From Dysosmobacter welbionis (GTDB lineage: Bacteria; Bacillota; Clostridia; Oscillospirales; Oscillospiraceae): 64,000 bases of DNA. Positions 59,250 through 64,000 of the stretch are shown here, piece by piece. How positions within the stretch are numbered: the first letter of the stretch is position 1; each line of letters begins with the position of its first letter. The notes under the pieces are model-generated. The model made no database searches and was not told where the DNA came from. It saw nothing but the letters and a program-made list of their open reading frames with translations. The stretch lies in assembly GCF_005121165.3 (NCBI RefSeq), contig NZ_CP034413.3, forward strand, positions 1,116,001 through 1,180,000. The letters are read 5' to 3'. The position numbers and the translations under genes were made by a program.

Positions 59250-60083
59250 TTACTTCTCGTTGCGGCGCTTGACGATGAATTTATTGGTGGGGTTCTTGCC
59301 CTTGCGGGTCTTGTAACCCATGGCGGGCTTGCCCCAGGGGGTCACCGGGCCGGGACGGCCGACGGGTGCGCGGCCCTCGCCGCCGCCGTGGGGGTGGTCA
59401 TTGGGGTTCATGACGGAGCCGCGCACGGTGGGACGCCAGCCCATGTGACGCTTGCGGCCGGCCTTGCCGATGTTGATGTTCTCGTGCTCGATGTTGCCAA
59501 CCTGACCGATGGTGGCGTAGCAGTTGGTGCGCACGATGCGGACCTCGCCGGAAGGCAGACGGATCTGGGCGTCGCCGCCCTCCTTGGCCATCAGCTGAGC
59601 GGCGGTGCCGGCGGAGCGCACCAGCTGGGCGCCGTTGCCGGGATGCAGCTCGATGTTATGGATCACGGTACCAACGGGGATGTTGGCGATGGGCAGGGCG
59701 TTGCCGGGCAGAATGTCCGCCTCGGGGCCGGTCATGATCTTGTGGCCGGCCTTCAGGCCCAGGGGCGCCAGGATATAGCGCTTCTCGCCGTCCTCATACT
59801 GGATCAGAGCGATGTTGGCGCTGCGGTTGGGATCGTACTCCAGGCGCAGCACGGTGGCGGAGCCGATCTTGTCCCGCTTGAAGTCAATGATACGGTACTT
59901 GCGCTTGTTGCCGCCGCCGCGGTGGCGGACGGTGATGCGGCCGTAGCTGTTGCGGCCGGAGCTCTTCTTCAGGGGCTCAGTCAGGCTGGGCTCGGGCTTC
60001 GCCTTCTTGTCGATGCCGTCGAACCCGGAGACCGTCATCTGCCGTCTGGAGGGAGTCGTCGGCTTAAAAGTTTTGATAGACAT
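59250..60083 (-). CDS. rplB: 50S ribosomal protein L2
   Basis: uL2, 277 residues, needed for subunit association and near the peptidyl transferase centre. It has [20 protein letters not shown], the essential His region [16 protein letters not shown]-like [20 protein letters not shown], and the basic end [16 protein letters not shown]. It lies between rplW and rpsS. Confidence 0.98.
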   Translation of the reverse strand: MSIKTFKPTTPSRRQMTVSGFDGIDKKAKPEPSLTEPLKKSSGRNSYGRITVRHRGGGNKRKYRIIDFKRDKIGSATVLRLEYDPNRSANIALIQYEDGEKRYILAPLGLKAGHKIMTGPEADILPGNALPIANIPVGTVIHNIELHPGNGAQLVRSAGTAAQLMAKEGGDAQIRLPSGEVRIVRTNCYATIGQVGNIEHENINIGKAGRKRHMGWRPTVRGSVMNPNDHPHGGGEGRAPVGRPGPVTPWGKPAMGYKTRKGKNPTNKFIVKRRNEK

Positions 60084-60107
60084 GTCGCGTTACACTCCTT
60101 CCGTTTA

Positions 60108-60404
60108 TCAGACCATACCTTCGAAGAACTCGATGGTCTTGGAATCCGCCGCCAGCTGGACATAGGCCTTTTTCCAGGTCTTGGTCATGCCGGGACGGCC
60201 GGCACCCATGCGCTTCTCCTTGCCGGGCACCGTCAGGGTGTTGACAGAGGCAACCTTCACACCGAAGATCTCCTCCACCGCCTTCTTGATCTCGATCTTG
60301 CCGGCGTCCTTGGCCACCTCGAAGACGTACTTCTTGTCGGCGGCACCGGACATGGCGCGCTCGGTGATGATGGGGCGGATGATAATATCGTAAGCGGTAG
60401 CCAT
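60108..60404 (-). CDS. rplW: 50S ribosomal protein L23
   Basis: uL23, 98 residues, the docking site for trigger factor and SRP at the exit tunnel. It has YDIIIRPIITERAMSGAADK and KMGAGRPG-like MGAGRPGMTKTWKKAYV. It overlaps the rplD stop by one base. Confidence 0.97.
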   Translation of the reverse strand: MATAYDIIIRPIITERAMSGAADKKYVFEVAKDAGKIEIKKAVEEIFGVKVASVNTLTVPGKEKRMGAGRPGMTKTWKKAYVQLAADSKTIEFFEGMV

Positions 60405-61027
60405 TACGCGTACACCTCCTCGATTTTTGCGAGGGCGTCCTTGTCCACGACCAGATACTTGGCGTTCAGGATGTCATAGACGCTCAGGATGGAAGCGGGA
60501 GTGGTCACAACGCCGGGGATGTTCCGCGCGCTCTTGACGATGGTCTGATCCACGGCGGGGGTGACCACCATGGCCTTGCCGTCCACACCGACGGCGGTGA
60601 GGAACTTGCGGAAGTCAGCGGTCTTGATGGCGTCCATCTTGATGGAGTCGATGACCACCATCTGGCCCTCGGCCACCTTGGCGGAGAGGACGGACTTCAG
60701 CGCCAGGCGCTTGACCTTCTTATTCAGCACATAGCTGTAATCCCGGGGCTTGGGGGCAAACACGATGCCGCCGTGGGTCCACTGGGGAGCACGGGTGCTG
60801 CCCTGCCGGGCGTGGCCGGTGCCCTTCTGACGCCAGGGCTTTCTGCCGCCGCCGGAGACTTCGGCGCGGGTGAGGGCGCTCTGGGTACCCTGTCTGCAGT
60901 TGGCGAGGTGGTTCTTGACAACCTCGTGCACGACGGTCTGGTTGGGCTCGATGCCGAAGATCGCGTCGTTCAGTTCCACAGTGCCGACTTCTGCGCCGGC
61001 CATGTTCAACACTTTCATAGTAGACAT
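60404..61027 (-). CDS. rplD: 50S ribosomal protein L4
   Basis: uL4, 207 residues. It has the tunnel loop region TRAEVSGGGRKPWRQKGTGH then RQGSTRAPQWTHGGIVFAPK. In gamma-proteobacteria L4 also represses the S10 operon; that role is not known in Clostridia. It lies between rplC and rplW. Confidence 0.97.
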   Translation of the reverse strand: MSTMKVLNMAGAEVGTVELNDAIFGIEPNQTVVHEVVKNHLANCRQGTQSALTRAEVSGGGRKPWRQKGTGHARQGSTRAPQWTHGGIVFAPKPRDYSYVLNKKVKRLALKSVLSAKVAEGQMVVIDSIKMDAIKTADFRKFLTAVGVDGKAMVVTPAVDQTIVKSARNIPGVVTTPASILSVYDILNAKYLVVDKDALAKIEEVYA

Positions 61028-61045
61028 TGATCAAGCACCCCTTTC

Positions 61046-61765
61046 TTACTTGTTTCTGGCGGAGGCCTTCTGCGGGTTGCGGCCGGAGGCCTTCTGCGGG
61101 TTCTTGCTGATGTCAGCGCCGGCCTGCTTGACCTTGTGGACCTTGACCGTGGACTTGATGGTCACGAGGCCGCCCTTGGGGCCGGGGATCGCACCGCAGA
61201 CCACCAGCATGTTCAGCTCGGGGTCGACCTTGACGACGCTCAGGTTCTGGACAGTCACCTGCTCCACGCCCATGTGGCCGGCGCCGATGGTGCCCTTGAT
61301 GATCTTGGACATGTGGCTGGTGGCGCCCAGAGAACCGATCTGACGGGCCACAGGGCCGGAGCCGTGGGTCTCCTTCAGGCGGTGGGCACCGTGGCGCTTG
61401 ATGACGCCCTGATAGCCGTGGCCCTTGCTGATGCCGGTGACATCCACGAAGTCGCCCGCCTGGAAGGCATCAGCCTTCACGATGTCGCCCACGTTCAGCT
61501 CGGCGGCATTCTCCAGGTCGAACTCCCGCAGGTACTTCTTGGGAGCCACGCCGGCCTTGTCCAGGTGGCCCTTCTCGGGCTTGGTGAGCTTGCGCTCAGA
61601 GATGTCCTCAAAGCCCAGCTGGACCGCCTCATAGCCTTCCTTTTCGGAAGTCTTCTTCTGCACGACCACGCAGGGACCCGCCTCGATCACGGTGACGGGG
61701 ATCACATGGCCGTTCTCGTCAAAAATCTGGGACATGCCCACTTTTTTGCCGATGATCGCTTTCAT
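61046..61765 (-). CDS. rplC: 50S ribosomal protein L3
   Basis: uL3, 239 residues, early assembly protein near the peptidyl transferase centre. It starts KAIIGKKVGMSQIFDENGHV and has GISKGHGYQGVIKRHG and GSLGATSHMSKIIKG. The C-terminus has an extra basic tail in which NPQKASGR and NPQKASAR repeat, beyond the usual ~210 residues. It is preceded by a 249-base structured gap from rpsJ. Confidence 0.96.
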   Translation of the reverse strand: MKAIIGKKVGMSQIFDENGHVIPVTVIEAGPCVVVQKKTSEKEGYEAVQLGFEDISERKLTKPEKGHLDKAGVAPKKYLREFDLENAAELNVGDIVKADAFQAGDFVDVTGISKGHGYQGVIKRHGAHRLKETHGSGPVARQIGSLGATSHMSKIIKGTIGAGHMGVEQVTVQNLSVVKVDPELNMLVVCGAIPGPKGGLVTIKSTVKVHKVKQAGADISKNPQKASGRNPQKASARNK

Positions 61766-62014
61766 GGTTGTTCCTCCTTAAAGGTTATTGGTCGGCTTAG
61801 ATACGTGCGGGTTGGGTCCCGCCGCATTGCTCTGCCGACATGACCCGTCTGCCTCGCAAGACGGCAGACATGGACAGCAAACAATTTTCAATCTATTTTC
61901 GCCGCGGCGTGTACGTGGCGAAAATACCTTGACTCAGCCGCCCTGGGCGGCGCCGCCAGTGCGCACACTGGCGAGGGGGAATCTAAAGGGGGATTTCATC
62001 CCCTCTTTAATTGG
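61766..62014 (-). other. Structured leader between rpsJ and rplC
   Basis: No gene in about 250 bases. The minus strand can form GGGGAT-GAAA-TCCCC, GCCAGTG/CACTGGC, GCCGCC/GGCGGC, TATTTTCGCC/GGCGAAAATA (10 bp perfect) and CCGTCT/AGACGG. There is no U run after any stem, so it looks more like a translation-control or processing element than an attenuator. The AAGGAGG site of rplC is at its end. Confidence 0.55.
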
Positions 62015-62326
62015 TTACAGCTTGATCTCGATCTCCACGCCGGCAGGCAGCTCCAGGGCCATCAGGGCCTCCACCGTCTTGGGGGTGGACTTGGTGATGT
62101 CGATGAGGCGCTTGTGGGTGCGGCGCTCAAACTGCTCGCGGCTGTCCTTGTACTTGTGGACGGCCCGCAGGATGGTGACGACTTCCTTCTTGGTGGGCAG
62201 AGGGATGGGGCCGGACACGGAAGCGCCGGTGCGCTTGGCGGTCTCCACGATCTTCTCTGCGCTCTGGTCGATGACCTGATGGTCATAGGCCTTCAGCCGG
62301 ATGCGGATCATTTCTTTCTGAGCCAT
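62015..62326 (-). CDS. rpsJ: 30S ribosomal protein S10
   Basis: uS10, 103 residues, also NusE in antitermination complexes. It has [20 protein letters not shown] and the signature [20 protein letters not shown]. It is the first gene of the S10-spc-alpha cluster, behind a promoter at 62611-62639 and an attenuator-like leader. Confidence 0.98.
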   Translation of the reverse strand: MAQKEMIRIRLKAYDHQVIDQSAEKIVETAKRTGASVSGPIPLPTKKEVVTILRAVHKYKDSREQFERRTHKRLIDITKSTPKTVEALMALELPAGVEIEIKL

Positions 62327-62604
62327 GGTTGTTTCCTCCTGATTTCGTAGGTAGTTTCACGAGTCTCGACGACCTACGGCGAGAGAATTTTTCTATACGC
62401 TTAACCGTGCGTATCATTCCAGCTCATGAAAAATACCGGCGCATGATACGGCCGGTATCCTGTCATGGCGCAGCGATCTACGCAACGTACAGATCCTTCT
62501 CAGCCGCCCGATTATCGGACATACTCCCCGGAAGTTACCTCTTTCGAGCAATCTCCCGGTTCATCGCAGTACTCGCCGGGCGCAGTTCTGCCCTCCACGC
62601 GAGC
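62327..62604 (-). promoter_or_regulatory. Leader of the S10 operon
   Basis: Untranslated leader of about 280 nt between the promoter and rpsJ. It contains an attenuator-like terminator (62427-62460). An 8-bp alternative pairing is possible between the loop of that hairpin (62443-62450) and a downstream segment (62410-62417). The first half is also rich in short stems. No T-box or known riboswitch core is visible. Confidence 0.6.
62427..62460 (-). terminator. Attenuator-like terminator in the S10 leader
   Basis: Minus strand ATACCGGC / GCCGGTAT, 8 bp perfect with a ten-base loop, followed by TTTTTC, and about 100 bases before rpsJ. Confidence 0.7.
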
Positions 62605-62610
62605 TTTATT

Positions 62611-62639
62611 ATCATAAAAGAAAATCTTGCTAATGTCAA
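62611..62639 (-). promoter_or_regulatory. Sigma-A promoter of the S10-spc-alpha cluster
   Basis: Minus strand TTGACA (62634-62639), 17-base spacer, TATGAT (62611-62616), with an A/T-rich upstream stretch. Confidence 0.9.
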
Positions 62640-62755
62640 GCCTATTTTCTCTGTTTTTTATGAAAATATGAAGATTTTTTTGGAGGGCTGGATCTTTTTC
62701 CAATTCTTCCGAAATTTTGGAGGAAAACCGTCGGTTTCAGCCCTTCCGGACTGCT
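62640..62755. other. AT-rich spacer between the proS terminator and the S10 promoter
   Basis: Nothing gene-like. Its AT-rich content next to the -35 (AAAAACAGAGAAAATAGG) could act as an UP element. Confidence 0.4.
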
Positions 62756-62796
62756 GAAAAAGAGAGGAGGGGGCGTTCCCCTCCTCCCTTTTCGTT
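62756..62796 (-). terminator. Terminator after proS
   Basis: Minus strand GAGGAGGGG / CCCCTCCTC with an A/G flank and TCTTTTT behind. Confidence 0.85.
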
Positions 62797-62797
62797 C

Positions 62798-64000
62798 TCA
62801 ATAAGCCACACCCCAGTAGATGTCGGTGGTGCATTTCCTGCCGCACACGGGGCAGGTGCCCTCCGTGCCGCTCTGGACCAGGGGCATACAGCGGGAGCTG
62901 ACACCGGCCCGCTCCTTCATGGCCAGCTCACACTCCAGACTGCCGCACCACTTGGACCGGAGGAAGCCGCCCTTCCCCTCCACAATGGCCTTGGCCTCCT
63001 CGGGAGTTTGGATGTCGAAGGTGTTGTCCTCCCGGTTCTTCAGGGCCATGGCATACAGATTGTCATGGATGTGATCCAGCAGGGCCTTCACGGCGCTCTC
63101 CAGCTCCGCCAGGGCCACGGTGATCTTCTCGCCGGTGTCCCGCCGGGCAATGACGCACTGCTCCTTCTCCATGTCTTTGGGGCCGATCTCCACCCGGACG
63201 GGCACACCCTTCATCTCATACTCTGCGAACTTCCAGCCGGGGGAGTTATCAGAGTCGTCCATCTTGCTCCGCACGCCGGCCGCGTTCAGCCGGTCCCGCA
63301 GAGAGGCCGCCGCCTCCAGCACCCCGGGCTTGTGGGCCGCCACAGGGATCACCACCGCCTGGGTGGGGGCGATCCGAGGAGGCAGCACCAAGCCGTTGTC
63401 GTCGCCGTGGGTCATAATGATGCCGCCGATCATCCGGGTGCTGACGCCCCAGCTGGTCTGGTGGGGATAGTGGGGCTGGTTGTCCTTGCCAGTGAACGTG
63501 ATGTCAAATGCCTTGGCAAAGCCGTCGCCGAAGTAGTGGCTGGTGCCCGCCTGGAGGGCCTTATGGTCGTGCATCATACACTCCACCGTGTAGGTCTCCT
63601 CTGCGCCGTTGAACTTCTCCTTGTCGGTCTTGCGGCCCTTGATGACAGGCATAGCCAGCACGTTCTCCATGAAGTCCGCGTAGATGTTCAGCATCTGCAT
63701 GGTCTCTTCCCGGGCCTCTTCGGCGGTGGCGTGCATGGTGTGGCCCTCCTGCCACAGGAATTCCCGATGGCGCAGGAAGGGGCGGGAGGTCTTTTCCCAC
63801 CGCAGCACGCTGCACCACTGGTTGTACAGCTTGGGCAGGTCCCGCCAGGAGTGGATGATGTTGGCATAATGTTCGCAGAAGAGCGTCTCCGAAGTAGGGC
63901 GGATAGCGCAGCGGTCCTCCAGCTTCTCACTGCCGCCCACAGTGACCCACGCACATTCGGGTGCAAAGCCCTCCACATGGTCCTTCTCCTTCTGGAGCAG
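62798..64000 (-). CDS. proS: Prolyl-tRNA synthetase, archaeal/eukaryotic-type (ProS3), N-terminus off the window
   Basis: Charges tRNA-Pro. The last 401 residues are visible and the frame runs off the right edge (LLQKEKDHVEGFAPECAWV). Class II motif 2 is CSVLRWEKTSRPFLRHREFL, and HPHQTSWG-like NQPHYPHQTSWGVSTRMIGG holds motif 3. The C-terminal extension with zinc Cys (CPVCGRKCTTDIYWGVAY) marks the archaeal-type enzyme without an editing insertion. It is transcribed toward the ribosomal cluster but ends in its own terminator. Confidence 0.95.
   Translation of the reverse strand: MLQKEKDHVEGFAPECAWVTVGGSEKLEDRCAIRPTSETLFCEHYANIIHSWRDLPKLYNQWCSVLRWEKTSRPFLRHREFLWQEGHTMHATAEEAREETMQMLNIYADFMENVLAMPVIKGRKTDKEKFNGAEETYTVECMMHDHKALQAGTSHYFGDGFAKAFDITFTGKDNQPHYPHQTSWGVSTRMIGGIIMTHGDDNGLVLPPRIAPTQAVVIPVAAHKPGVLEAAASLRDRLNAAGVRSKMDDSDNSPGWKFAEYEMKGVPVRVEIGPKDMEKEQCVIARRDTGEKITVALAELESAVKALLDHIHDNLYAMALKNREDNTFDIQTPEEAKAIVEGKGGFLRSKWCGSLECELAMKERAGVSSRCMPLVQSGTEGTCPVCGRKCTTDIYWGVAY

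Overview
This 64 kb window is a chromosomal piece of a high-GC Gram-positive anaerobe of class Clostridia. It most resembles the Oscillospiraceae group (Flavonifractor, Oscillibacter, Lawsonibacter, Dysosmobacter), a placement inferred from gene content and composition without any database search. The supporting traits are a dcw start (mraZ-rsmH-ftsL-PBP), a sporulation sigma factor of SigK type, a Cys T-box, zinc-type S14, a KOW-domain gene between infA and map, an archaeal-type ProS, a two-gene SUF-like iron-sulfur system and strong AGGAGG ribosome binding sites. Most genes lie on the minus strand.

Layout. 1-3 kb: division/wall cluster. 3.3-5.8 kb: coiled-coil gene, coaD, rsmD and rarD, nearly all overlapping. 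6-8.7 kb: Asp23-like protein and a FakA-like kinase subunit. 8.7-12 kb: XRE-cupin regulator, broken GNAT, HD-domain protein, DUF2461 protein and ferritin-like protein. 12.2-13.9 kb: SufC/SufB pair of the minimal (SMS-like) kind. 13.9-14.7 kb: hairpin-rich non-coding island. 14.7-16.3 kb: ECF sigma and its anti-sigma. 16.3-28 kb: phosphoketolase, YgjP-like peptidase, SLC13 permease, BirA-controlled bioY, uracil-DNA glycosylase, alpha/beta hydrolase, glpK, small regulators, a candidate free-standing ncRNA and a CFI-box pseudogene. 28-31 kb: cysE-cysS behind a Cys T-box. 31-38 kb: pgsA-rimO, and an operon DUF1385-prmC-orf-recA-recX behind a LexA-type box. 38-42 kb: two-component system with a 220-bp tandem array between regulator and kinase, then a lipoprotein. 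42.8-44.7 kb: sigK, lexA, secG. 46.3-62.8 kb: the complete S10-spc-alpha ribosomal cluster (rpsJ to rplQ, with secY, adk, map, infA, rpoA). The window ends inside proS.

Two themes stand out. First, near-identical LexA boxes overlap the -35 hexamers of lexA and of the recA operon promoter, and a weaker box lies upstream of mraZ. This suggests an SOS regulon that may include the division cluster. Second, four otherwise healthy genes each lack exactly one base, three of them in a G/C run. That looks more like consensus error in homopolymers than like four independent pseudogenes. The most novel-looking items are the ~220-nt structured RNA candidate at 27.15-27.37 kb, the 220-bp array at 39.6-40.3 kb, the hairpin island at 14 kb, and the structured leaders in the ribosomal cluster.
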